DNA of 64,000 nt, from contig CM035360.1 in NCBI GenBank assembly GCA_020137815.1, positions 1,702,077 to 1,766,076 on the forward strand, in the 5' to 3' direction. Both the position numbers and the translations under genes were made by a program. Positions 35,597-48,143 of this stretch are shown here, one piece after another. Source of the DNA: Hormiphora californensis (lineage: Eukaryota > Ctenophora > Tentaculata > Cydippida > Pleurobrachiidae). Below the pieces are notes generated by a model, which was given only the letters and a program-made list of their open reading frames with translations, made no database searches and was not told the DNA's origin. Every line of letters begins with the position of its first letter. Positions within the stretch are counted from its first letter, which is position 1.

Positions 35597-36003
35597 GTGT
35601 AAAACTAGTTGGGGAGACATGTAAAACTATAGTTTGAGAGATGGAGTGTGGTGCATATAAAGCAAGGGAGATTGTTCTACGATCAATGTAATCACAACAA
35701 GAGGTCCATTACAACAAGTAGTATTAACCCCCTCGATATAGCTACTGCATCCCTCATCCAATCTTCCGCATACTACAGAGGATGTTCTATAACAATATGC
35801 GTTTTCGGAAAATTACTATTGACGAGAACACAAACCACAAGGGGCATCAGGTATGATGAGAAGTCGCAAAGAAACTTGGACTCAGGGTGAATGTGAATCA
35901 ATTTCGTCATATAAGCCCTATTATAAGGGAAAGGTTTGTGTGCAAACAATAAAAGATACCTTCCGAGTTAGCATTGATTATACGTATAAGTAAGTAATTA
36001 AGT

Positions 36004-36430
36004 TTTTTTTTTTTTTTTTTTTTTTTGGGTCACTTAGCCACACGCTGAGCAAACCTCATACCACCCGGGTATGGGTAACTATGGCGCTAAGCTCCCCCCT
36101 TTCTCGATTTTGATGAAATGGGGGGAACCTATGGCATCAGTCATAAAGTCTGTCGAGTTGGGATTGTTCTGGAACAAGGTAACGTTTTGCCTTTGAGAGA
36201 GTCTTGAATTGGTTTAGTCTGGAACAAGGTAACATTTTGCCTTTGAGAGTGTCTTGAGCCTAGTTTGTTCTGGATCAAGGTAACGTTTTGCCTTTGAGGG
36301 TGTCTTGAGTTTAGTTTGGTCTGGAAAAAGGTAACATTTTGCCTCTGCGTGTAACTTGGAGTTGGTCTGGATCGAGGTAACGTTTTGCCTTTGCGAGTGG
36401 GTCTGTTGGTGGCGCTATAGCTAGCTAAAA
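36004..36430 (-). mobile_element. PolyA-tailed short retroposon, inverted copy
   Basis: Plus-strand T24 at 36004 marks the 3' tail. Reading the minus strand outward-in: about five 52-bp repeats of CAAAGGCAAAACGTTACCTT, then GTTCCAGAACAAAC, a 3' module with ACCCGGGTGGTATGAGG, then A24. It shares both modules with 28980-30996. Non-coding, SINE-like or a truncated LINE end. Confidence 0.65.
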
Positions 36431-36544
36431 AACCGTAAATAAAAGTATAAATCAAATCTCTCAATCGCCACGTCCACTTTTCAAACCCAATGCTACATAC
36501 ATAATATCTTTTAAAATATGTACACAATAGATGAACAAACAATA

Positions 36545-37955
36545 CTGACAGGTGAACTTACAGCATTTTGATGCATGATTGGTACCGTGATGTTGTTGAT
36601 GATGAGATGAGTGGTGTGTCCATTTTCAGTTGAGATAGAGATAACGAAAACGCTCAAACACAAACAAGGGGTTGGGCAGATTGTAGCACCACTAGAGTGT
36701 AAAATGTTCTAGAAGACAATTCGGATGAGATAGATAAGAACATTTGTTAGTTGTTACACGCGATAAGCGACTTAGTGCACCAAAACACAAGGATTGTCTC
36801 TGTAGTGTGGTGTTTTGCAATGTCCGCTATATTGGGAGAGGTGGGTGGGGGAGGGTGGGCGGGGGTGGGGCGTGGGGCGTGGGGTATTATTGGACAAAAA
36901 TGTAGCTGTAATTTAGTAATGAGACCAGGCCAGGCCCGAGAGACAGTTCAGTGGTAACTGGGAGGTCATGTGTAATGGAAATGAGAACTAGATACAGATT
37001 TGAGTTGCATTTTATTGAGGAAAATAGCCCTTTTTGGTGTCTGAGACAAGCAAAAGTGAAACGAAATGCAACGTAACGAACGAGTAATCGTAAGTAATTA
37101 AGTTGTTTTGCTGCAGAATGATACACTAACAAACAGGGTTGCAGTTGTCAATGTTTAGGAAGAGTAAATCACTGCAAGTTCATTGATAATGTTGTGCACT
37201 ACCTGGTATTTGTATTAGGACTTCAAGAAAGGACCTAGAGTACTACTGATAACATAATGATGTTGACTGTTGAGATGGGAACCGAAAATAGAAACAGAAG
37301 CAAAAATGAGCGGTCGGTTTAGAAGCTCAGACATTCAATTCCGTTCATTTGTATTATTCAGCATAATATCTCTCTTCCTCTATCTCGGCCTCTATTAGAT
37401 CTCTCCCTCTCCTGTCTCTCTCTCTCCCTCTTTCTCTCTCTGTCCGAGACAAATCAGGTAAGCCGTAAGAGAGTTTATGAATAATGGATCCGGTGATTAG
37501 GTGGATTAGGACACACACACACGTCCATATTATAGTAATAAAATACGATGATCGCATAGCTCGCCGACGTATAATTAATATATTGGAACAACTATCGATC
37601 TGTACTTATGTTTGCGGGAAGAGAATGTCATTAGGTAGGATGATAATTGTACAGTCTGGTGTGGTGCTATTAGGGGACACAAAACCACAATGTACCTACA
37701 GGGATACCACAATACCATATATGTGCCAAGAGGTAAGAATTGTAGAAGCGGGCACAATCCTAAACGTCAGTCTACTACTCTACTTTATGTACATAAGTGA
37801 TAGTAAATCGGTCTATCAAAGAGACATAATGATCTTGACTATTGTGGTTACTGGGTGGGAATGTAACAGTACCTTTGATTTCTTTTTTATCTTGTTGTTG
37901 TTGTCTTGAAGAAAATTCGAAAAGGAAAGCGATCCTTTTCTTCCATCCTTAGCTT
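36545..37955. other. Stretch without a supported gene
   Basis: A GGGTGGGGGAGGGTGGGCGGG G-rich patch lies at 36840-36885. Frames of 80-140 codons here lack any family mark. Confidence 0.35.
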
Positions 37956-37958
37956 TAC

Positions 37959-38285
37959 CTGACGCAGAGCCCTCCTAAAATATGATGACGTGGTTATTGA
38001 TGTGAGTATTGGGATATGATTCGATGGTTATATATGGTCAAAATACACTCAAACCTCGATTTACCGGGCAGATAAGCATACCTGTCCGGTAAATCGATGC
38101 TTGATTCGATGCAGGTAACTCGAGGTTTGACCCCGGTTTGACTGTATAATTATGATTACCTCAGAGCTAGTTGATGTTCTGACCCCATTTTCACTGGATC
38201 CGGGTGCTGGGTCTGGAGGGTATTCCTTGTCTGGATCCGTGCTAAAGGACACCCTGCTCTGGATCTTCTTTAATATCCGTACCAT
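37959..38285 (-). CDS. Candidate gene start: exon plus 16-nt microexon
   Basis: Exon 38160-38285 starts with ATG and codes 42 residues (MVRILKKIQSRVSFSTDPDK, then EYPPDPAPGSSENG) to GAG|GTAATC. A possible microexon at 37959-37974 (tttag|GAGGGCTCTGCGTCAG|gtaaag) adds EGSAS. Further exons would lie leftward. No family recognised. The signal is good splice sites and protein-like composition only. Confidence 0.4.
38044..38146. mobile_element. pogo/Tigger-like miniature element
   Basis: Begins TACACTCAAACCTCGATTTACCGGG and ends CCCCGGTTTGACTGTA, flanked by TA. The CAGTCAAACCTCGATTTACCGG-type end is typical of pogo/Tigger relatives. It lies in an intron 14 bp from the donor of the exon at 38160. 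Confidence 0.65.
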
Positions 38286-38399
38286 GTTATTTGAAGTGAT
38301 ACGTGCAGTGGAAGTGTGTTATCGGTTTATCATGCTAATTGGAGAAGTGTTAATTGATGTTAATTGATGTTAATTGATGTTAATTGGTGTTGATAATGA

Positions 38400-39782
<1,383 letters not shown>

Positions 39783-39921
39783 ACTACATGTAAGATCGGT
39801 TTTATAAATAATCATGTATAGAACACTTGAGTACATCTTCAAGATCTTACATTTACCCCATTGACTGTTATAGGACTCCCACGGCAGAACTTGAGAGACT
39901 GAAGATAATGGTTTAGCGATG

Positions 39922-39967
<46 letters not shown>

Positions 39968-40109
39968 AAGAGAGGGGAGGGGGATAGAGAGAAAAGGAGA
40001 GGAGCTACTGTTGTAGAGATGGTGTAGAGATGGTAAAGATCATCGGTGAGCGCTGACTACAGAGTGTGCCCTTACGACAGAGAGTTCGGTACGTATTATA
40101 GAGACAGCT

Positions 40110-41307
40110 GTAGAGAGGGTTATCTAAGAGATGCAAGATCTCAGCTTCAGTATGTGTGCTTAAACTGCTTCTTGTAGAAGTAGTAATTACATACATTAGG
40201 GGTAAACAAGAAGGGTACTCATGTCGAGTCAAGGAAGTTTTCTAATTTCCCAAGACGAATATAATGTGCCTTTCACCAGAGCTGTATAAAGGCTCTCTTT
40301 TCGTCCACAATGGAATTTTAACGAAAGTTTGTTGTGCGTTCGGTCAGCCAGCGGTGAGAGAGGGAGAGCTCAGAGCAGTACGTTGTGAATTTATGTAACA
40401 TTGTAACAATTGCAACAAGGAAGCAAGAAGGATCGTAGCCAGAGAGTTTTCATTAGAATCTTTCTGAGCTATCTAAGAGATGCAAAATAAGCTTCAGTAC
40501 ATGTGTGCTTCTTGTAGTAGTAGTAGTTACATACATTAGGGGTAAACAAGAAGGGTACTAGTCGATTCACTGTCTGGCGCCGCGACCCATCTGAGCGCAC
40601 TGTTGAGAATCAAATGGGGTATGGCGCCGCTCATACAGTCGATTCAAGGAAGTTTTCTAGTTTTCAAAAAAAGGAATATAATGTGGCTGTCACCAGATAA
40701 TAACTGTATAAATGCTCTGTTTTTCCCTGCCCGGGTGAATGCCAAAGGCATTCACCCGGATGCCTTTTTGCTTTGCCTTTTTTTGCAAAAAGGCATATAA
40801 GCAGGGTTAGAATTCAAAAATTGACATATTTGAATACTAACTAAATTAGTAGAGAGATAAAAAGTTGTCCACCGCTACCTGCTACGCAACTGCTCCTTCA
40901 TAAACCACTTCATTGACATGTTTTCATGAAGATGCTACTAAAACACAAGAATTTGTTTTATACTGTTTGTATGCCGAATTATCTATCTACTTTAGGCCAT
41001 GGCCATGATATCTTTTCTTCATATGGCAGGGAAATTCAGCGTTATGTTACACGGGGGATTACGGGGGCTCGAATAGATTGTGGTGAAAGTGTGGTGAAAG
41101 TGTGGTGAAACGTAATGCGCAAAGCAAATGTACGGGCGACTGGTACGGGCGATTGGTACGGGCGTCTCATCCGGGCCCCCGTAATCCGCTGCCTAAGAAC
41201 ATATGAGTATAATGCAAATAATCTTGTTATCTCCCACAACGGAATTTTAACGAAAGTTTGTTGTGCGTTCGGTGACAATAGGAGACAATCGACTTTAGTC
41301 AGCCAGC

Positions 41308-41347
<40 letters not shown>

Positions 41348-41482
41348 CGAGAGAGAGCGAGAGAGAGAGAGAGGGAAATGGAGAGCAGTACGTTGTGAAT
41401 TTATGTAACATTGTAACAATTGCAACAAGGAAGCAAGAAGGATCGTAGCCAGAGAGTTTTCATTATAATCTTTCTGACAATC
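40110..41482. repeat. Segmental tandem duplication A-B-A'-insert-B'
   Basis: Block A (40110-40300; …TTACATACATTAGGGGTAAA…) recurs at about 40472-40718. Block B (40303-40470; …ACGGAATTTTAACGAAAG… or its GGAATTTT form, then GTACGTTGTGAATTTATG) recurs at about 41232-41482. The second copy is split by the TTTCCCTGCC element. A (GA)n array lies inside block B'. Confidence 0.8.
40720..41230. mobile_element. TTTCCCTGCC-family element, longer copy
   Basis: Starts TTTTTCCCTGCCCGGGTGAA, and carries an inverted ATATGGCAGGGAAA near 41022-41035, like the copy at 51612. The left part holds perfect hairpins (GCCAAAGGCATTCACCCGG). It interrupts the duplicated block at a position where the undisrupted copy is continuous, which marks it as an insertion. 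Confidence 0.6.
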
Positions 41483-41939
41483 ACAGATACCGGAAAGATT
41501 CACGGAAGTCGTATATTAATGCAATGGTCAAGTCATATAATAAGAGGGAAGCTGAGAATGATACATGAAGGACAATTAGGACATGCATGGTAGTTGGGGT
41601 GTGAATTGTTAATCAAGTGATGAACAGTAAGATGGTTGTGTGAATTAACACAAAGCTGCGAGACACATTAACCACAAAGAGGTCACGAGATTATACTTTC
41701 AGGGCCCACACTTTCGCCTTCCAACAATGGTATTCATATTGTACAATGTCGGTTAAGATGATGATTAGCAAATATCGGGGCGCCGTTAACTCTGAATTTA
41801 TAGCTAGCTTTGATGATATAGACACATGTGAGCTCTTAAGTGTAAAACAATGCTTGAAAAACACAACACAGCTGCTGTACACGTCAGTTGATGGTACAGA
41901 CCAACAGAACGATACTTTCATCTGGAGGTTCTTTCCATC

Positions 41940-42036
<97 letters not shown>

Positions 42037-42037
42037 C

Positions 42038-42111
<74 letters not shown>

Positions 42112-42125
42112 CTCTCCCTCTCTCC

Positions 42126-42213
<88 letters not shown>
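41940..42213. repeat. (CT)n microsatellite with (TA)n interlude
   Basis: About 270 bp, with CTATATATATATATC near 41985 and CCTCTCC variants near 42105-42130. Confidence 0.95.
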
Positions 42214-42215
<2 letters not shown>

Positions 42216-42659
42216 TATGTATATCGAACTACCTTTCTTTATTTCTTCATTCTTCCCAATCTCTCACCTGTTGGGTGCAAAGATCAAATCTCATTACGAT
42301 TGTCTTATTATGATGTACATGTGGACTGAGATTGAACACAAGAAGAGGGCACACCATCATCCCCTATCCTCTCTCTTTTTACCCCCATCCTCTCTCTCTC
42401 TCTTTTATCCCCATCTTTTCTCTTTTTCATCCCAACTATTTCTCCCTCCACCTTTCTATCTTTATTCTTTACAATCCTCTACATATTTCTGATATTATTC
42501 TCTCAAACGAAGGGGACTTTATACCCAATAATATGTCAGTTCATTGTCATGATATTGGTAGGTCAATAGGCGCCAATAAACACGATTTGATCATAATACG
42601 TTATATTCTGTCAACGAATATACTGAATCGCTTGACTATTTTTTGAGTCTCAGTACATG

Positions 42660-43400
42660 ATACAGTGTTGATTGGACAATGGGCAGCAAGTGTTGATTGG
42701 AAAAGAAGTCTCTCTTGAGAGACTTAGCTAACTAACAGTAATGCCAAGTTTTAACTTCAAAACATAAGCATGAAGCCTGACAATACTCACTATATAATTC
42801 ACGCCCAAGAATTATTCCGCATCTTAATTCACCATGGCAACCAACCAAATGTGAATTTTACGAAGGGCATGCGACATATCTGACATAATATAGGAGTGCT
42901 GCAGGATGAGTCTTCTGCATAAAGTACGGAGTTGGCAAATTATCTAATACTATTACGACATGGCTCTATTTATATTCTCCGGGTTTGGTGTGACGCTTTG
43001 GTCATTTGATAGGCTGCATTAGCACATCTTATCATCGTTATATGACACAGTTTTGGGTCAAGTGATCTCAATCATGTTGCAGGCTTCTCTTCGGGTGTGG
43101 CGGCCTTGTTTTGCTGGGACCCTATATATAATATGTGGATTCTATATTTTGTTATGCAGGGTAATACTGTGGTATTTTTGCAGAGAGCTATCTAGGTTTG
43201 TGCAGTAGACTCCACGCTGAAATGAGATTACTTGCTGCGTAAAGTTAATCGTATCACCCCAACTGGGCCTCCGGGTTAGATCAATTTAGAACAACTTATT
43301 TCTCCGTTGCTTTGCTTACCCTTTGCTCCATTCCTTTTTTTTTCGTCTGCAGTGAAATTTGTTTGTTTTTGATAGATCTAATTTACTGTCCACCTAGGAA
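42660..43400. other. 5' flank of the secreted-protein gene
   Basis: Non-coding. Just before the ATG at 43405 is an acceptor-like ctgtccacctag, suggesting a leader intron. Confidence 0.4.
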
Positions 43401-43404
43401 GAGA

Positions 43405-44583
43405 ATGGTGCGTCCGTTCGCCACTCTGTTCCTGGTTTTATGTGCCCTAATCGGCAGTACAACTGGCGTGGAGAGTGATATTGTGATTGTACCGACCAGC
43501 AACGAATGGAAACTAATTCCCACTGCTAATGAGGAATACATTGATTTTCCAATCCAGAATTACATCTTGGAGGTGAAAGGAACGAAGCCTGAGAATGTTG
43601 ACAGAGATCCAGTGTATGAAGATGGGAAATTTACTCCGAAGGAACACACTAAAATTGTTCGTCTCCGAACCCCGTACGATGTGGATCGTAACGGTAAAAG
43701 TGGTGATGACCTTGGTTTTATCGCCTGGAACCCCATTCACTACACGAAAGGATTTGATGTGTTCATTCGAGTTTTGTCACCAGAATGCGAAAAGTTACCG
43801 AGAGGAGCCATGCGATGGGGCATCAGAGCAGATTTGGGCGTGGGACTTCCAACAAGACCGAGTATCCCTTTCATGTAACGGAATCCTTAGAATACTGAAA
43901 TTATCTACGCGTATGGAGAGTATACCACCAATGAATACGGAGATTGCAACCTTTTCGGATCGAAAAAGATAAACCAAATCGATTTCCGGCACCTGGAGGG
44001 CTGGTATTACCGGGGAGTTGAGAAGACCATCCCCTTCGTTACCTCTGCAGCTCCCTTCGCCACTTCCACCCCCAGGGTCCCCGATGAGCCCCGAATGTGT
44101 GACTGTTGGAACGCTCGGTGTGGGTGGTGTACCAACCTGGATTGTGCAGTAAAGTACGAGTTTGCTGATGCCGAGGATGGAATCACCATTATCTCCCGAC
44201 TGTGGTGGAGGAGAACCAACAACATTGTGCTGTACAACCCGGACGGAGTGAAGATTGGGGAGATATCCTTCAGTAGACGGGCTGTCTTCCTGGAGGGGTG
44301 TGTCAAGTGTGGCATGAAGAGAAGGGTTCCCTTTACCAAGGGTGAGCTGAGTGAGTGGACTGTGTCACTGTTTGAGGGAGTGTTGAAGGTATCAGTTGAG
44401 GGAGTGGAGGTGGTCAACACCAAACTAATCGGGGAGTGTAAGGAGGTATATGCCGAGATTTCCTACATTGCCTTTTCCAGGTCTACCTGCGAGGGCCAGT
44501 TCCTCGCAACACCTGACATGGAGTTCGGGAAACATCTTAGAGATGGAACTTGTGATGGAAAATGTGAACCCCTGGACTTGTAG
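43405..44583 (+). pseudogene. Secreted cysteine-rich protein, frame-broken copy of the 44972-46153 gene
   Basis: Signal peptide MVRPFATLFLVLCALIGSTT, then ESDIVIVPTSNEWKLIPT, closely matching the minus-strand gene. Against it this copy has three extra single bases: one C near 43768 (after DVFI), and an A and a T near 43888-43895 (after SLSCNGIL). Together they restore the frame, so about 40 residues are read out of frame and a stop interrupts. The rest is in frame to TAG at 44583 (MCDCWNARCGWCTNLDCAVK; RRTNNIVLYNPDGVKIGEI; EGCVKCGMKRRVPF). Either a young pseudogene or a good gene with consensus errors; other genes in this window show similar single-base breaks. Family unknown; predicted extracellular. 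Confidence 0.7.
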
Positions 44584-44959
44584 ATCGATTATACACTCCT
44601 GTTAAAGACATTAGATATTCCTGATTTCGAAAGGAACCAATATAGACATTTCATTAGACATAGAAACTGCGTTTGAGTTCTAATATTGGATGATTGATCC
44701 CGTAGGATGATCTCATGTTGATCACTAAACACTTCAAAAACTAAAATAGCTTTTTAATTTTATAGAGAATAATATACAGTTGGAATTACAGTAAAATAAA
44801 AATGAGTCTTTGTATAAAATAAGCAGTTCATCTTCGACTTCTTATACCAGTTTTTTAGCAAAGACACTGTTTGGGATTAACAAGTTCTTATTTTCCGATT
44901 GTCGATGCAGTCAGTTCATTCCAGCTTTTTACTTCCTATCTAAAACAGGAACATCACCT

Positions 44960-46153
44960 CTAAGCAGCATCACAAGATCCACTACAGTTAGTTCTCTTCA
45001 GCATCTCCCCCACCTCCATTCCCTCCTTCATGTATACTGTACCCTCACAGGAGGACCTTGCAAAAGCGAAATACGCGATATCAGCATAGGCCTTCTTGCA
45101 CTCCCCAATTAGATCGTGATGGGATACCAGCCGGTCTCCAGTTACAATTTTTAGGCTAGCGTTGGCAAGGGAAAATGTCCAATCATCTAGTTCTTTGGGA
45201 GTAAATGGGACCCTCGCCATCACTCTGCACTTGACACATCCAACAAGGAAGACAGCCTTCCGACTCCAATTGATCTCTCCGACCTTGACGCCGGCGGAGT
45301 TGAAAAGGATAATGTTGTTGGTCCTCTTCCACCACAGCCGAGAGTTGACCGTGATTCCATCCCTGTCCTCGGACACCTTCCACTTAATGGCACACTCCAA
45401 CTTTGTACACCACCCGCACTCTACATTCCAGCAGTCGCACGTGCGTCTCACCATTACTGGTTCCGTGGGTATCTCAGTGATGGGACTGGTGAGCCTGTTG
45501 TAGCTGACACTGACTTGGTTGTGGGGAGTTACAAACGGTGACGCCTTCTCGATACCCCGATAATACCAGCCCTTCAGGTGCCGGAAGTCAATTTTGTCAA
45601 TCTTTTTCCTACCGAAAAGGGAGCAGTCTCCGAGTTTATTGGTTGTGAACTCTCCATACTCGTAGATTATTTCGTATTCCAGAATCCTGTTACAGGATAG
45701 AGATACTCGATCAGGTTGGAAATTCCACGACCAAATCTGTTCCGTCGCTCCGTCGCATGGCTCCTCCCGGTAACTCTTGTAATTCTGATGACAAAACTCA
45801 ATGAAAACGTCGAATCCTTTCACGTAATGGACTGGATTCCAGGCAATGAAGCCAAGGTCATCGTCACCTTTGCCGTTTTTATTAACATCGTAAGGGGTTC
45901 GGAGTCGGACCAGCTTGGTGTGTTCCTTTGGAGTGAACCCCCCGTTTTCATACAACGGATCCCTGTCAACATTTTCTGGCTTCGTTCCCTTGACCTCCAA
46001 GATAAAATCCTGAATTGGAAAGTTGATATACTCCTCATAACCAGTGGGGATTAGTTTCCATTCTCTACTCGTCGGTACAATCTCAATTTCACTCTCCACA
46101 CCATACACTGCTCTGAGGGCGACCAACAGGACTATTTCTAGCATCATGATCAT
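44960..46153 (-). CDS. Secreted cysteine-rich protein, intact copy
   Basis: 397 residues from ATG 46153. Signal peptide (IMMLEIVLLVALRAVYG), then a conserved N-terminal domain (EIVPTSREWKLIPTGYEEYI; VRLRTPYDVNKNGKGDDDLG) and a C-terminal domain with CDCWNVECGWCTKLECAIKW, WWKRTNNIILFNSAGVKVGE and VGCVKCRVMARVPF. About 16 Cys suggest disulphides outside the cell. A splice acceptor (ctctctttcag|GAAG) lies seven bases before the ATG, so the leader contains an intron; the plus copy has the same arrangement. The two genes lie tail to tail with under 400 bp between stops. I do not recognise the family; the WxRxNNIxLxNxxGxxxGE stretch recalls a beta-sandwich or lectin-like fold, which is a guess. Confidence 0.8.
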   Translation of the reverse strand: MIMMLEIVLLVALRAVYGVESEIEIVPTSREWKLIPTGYEEYINFPIQDFILEVKGTKPENVDRDPLYENGGFTPKEHTKLVRLRTPYDVNKNGKGDDDLGFIAWNPVHYVKGFDVFIEFCHQNYKSYREEPCDGATEQIWSWNFQPDRVSLSCNRILEYEIIYEYGEFTTNKLGDCSLFGRKKIDKIDFRHLKGWYYRGIEKASPFVTPHNQVSVSYNRLTSPITEIPTEPVMVRRTCDCWNVECGWCTKLECAIKWKVSEDRDGITVNSRLWWKRTNNIILFNSAGVKVGEINWSRKAVFLVGCVKCRVMARVPFTPKELDDWTFSLANASLKIVTGDRLVSHHDLIGECKKAYADIAYFAFARSSCEGTVYMKEGMEVGEMLKRTNCSGSCDAA

Positions 46154-46199
46154 CTTCCTGAAAGAGAGTCGGTTTCAATTAATGGGTTGTGATTACTGT

Positions 46200-48140
46200 C
46201 TAATATATCCCAACCGTTAATGCCTGGGATGAGCTGAGATAAGAATTGTGTTTGATGGTAAAAACTAAAATAGAGGGATGATCTCAAGTCATTTCACACA
46301 CACACTAAATAATGTGTGAATTGCATCTGTACTACAGATTCTGCAGGCTAAGGATAGCACTGAGCCACCTTGGGAGAGCTGCGTATAGAAATTAAATATT
46401 TGCAGAGAGGCATCATGTAGCGATCAAATTTATGCTGTGCCTCTCGATCTGATTAGGTTATAGCGGCAGATTTATAGGCTTAGTCACAATATATTTGACG
46501 TTCTAATACAAGAAAGAGAGAGTACCAAAGTAACTAAAGTTACAAAACTAGGAAGGTGTGGTCACTGTTTGTTGATCCTAAATTAGGTCATTTTAGGCGT
46601 GGCCCAAAACTAAAGACAACTATGTGAGCGGAGGGGTAAGATCTACATAACATATTATATCTATCTTGACGATGATTTAAACTAGGAATAATATTCTGCT
46701 GAACTCCCTATCAGTCTGTTCGCATGCATGTCAGCTACTGCACAAAAAATATTCAATGATCAACCCACTTCTTAGTATGCCATATTTTCCGGGGGGTCAA
46801 GAAATTTTAGCAGGCATGATGAATTAGGCCCAGACCTCCCTCCTACCTGACAGTTGGCCGGTACGGAATGATAATACTTTGGTACGGAATGGTGAAGGTG
46901 GGAAAATATGGGTCTCCTATGATGGCGCTGCAGACCCCAATTTTGATTCTTCCAAGCGACAGAGGCTCACATATATCGGGGTCTTCAGACAGCCCTAAAT
47001 AAACACTATAATTCCACTGTCCTCTTCAACTTGCAGATCCTCATCTACTGAGGATTTTAAATCGCATCATGTGCACAAACTAAACTGCATTACATGTAGA
47101 GCTCTTTTTAACTTCCCTACTAACGCCCTATTACACCTCTCCATTCATAGAAATCGCCATGTAGCACCAAAATAGAGGGTTCCGACAGTGTGCAGTGCAG
47201 GAGCTTGCTGTTTAGTTGCTAAACCGTAGTCCTACCAAACAAAACCAAACCAACAGATTAACAGAGAGGGGTTATCATGTAACAAAAAATGTTTTTATTC
47301 CTTCTAGACCGCTTATCAAATTTTGTCTTCGGCCTCTTGGTTCCATCATATTTAAACGGTTTTCAATTTTTCATACCCCTCACATCGATTATGTCATACC
47401 CCCGGCCCCCTTGGTAGAAAGGTACTGAACATCTTGAAACAGGATTCTCACAGCAGCAGAAAGTCTGTGATACGTTGTAATAATTATAGATTCAACCACG
47501 TTTGTTATGTTGATTGTATGATGCCAAAAGTCTGAAATGAATCCTTTGAATGGTGATCTTGAAATAATGGGCCGGAACCTCTAACAAAATAAAACTCCGA
47601 TATAAGTTTCACTTAATACACGTATAAATGGGAAGCGGTATAACACGCGCACACACAGTTACACGTGATACCCACCATGTTTAATAATCAGCAGTATAGA
47701 ACACACAAAACATTACCACACTGCAGCATTTCACAGTTCACACACGTGACCATTGATCACACGTGATCACACACACGTGATCATCATCCCCTGATATCTC
47801 CAATCGAACTGGAATTCCAGCTAGCACCATGATATATGAGATCTTCCTTCATGTGTCCTTCACTTGGACCTGTCTGTACCGTATTAGCTGATACATTCAT
47901 TCGTAAAAAGAGGGCTTGTTCCCCCTACTGTGTGGATTAATCGGGTTGATATCTCCCAATCTCCTACTACATATAAAGCAAGTAATGAAGAAGCTGTGAC
48001 TGAATCGTTACAGCAACAAACAATCCAATTAGCATCTTATCCGGGGCCGCAAAGTTATCCACATGATGTGGAACATTTGCTGGAAAACACACCAGACACT
48101 GAAATACAATCAACTTTCACACCTGTAAGTCCGTGTGTCC
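46200..48140. other. Stretch without a supported gene
   Basis: ACACGTGATCAC palindromic phrases recur at 47740-47785. Frames of 70 codons lack support. Confidence 0.35.
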
Positions 48141-48143
48141 CTT

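Noticed and set aside
37484-37909. 141-codon frame on the plus strand
   Set aside because: AT-rich sequence with no domain, and random-looking composition.
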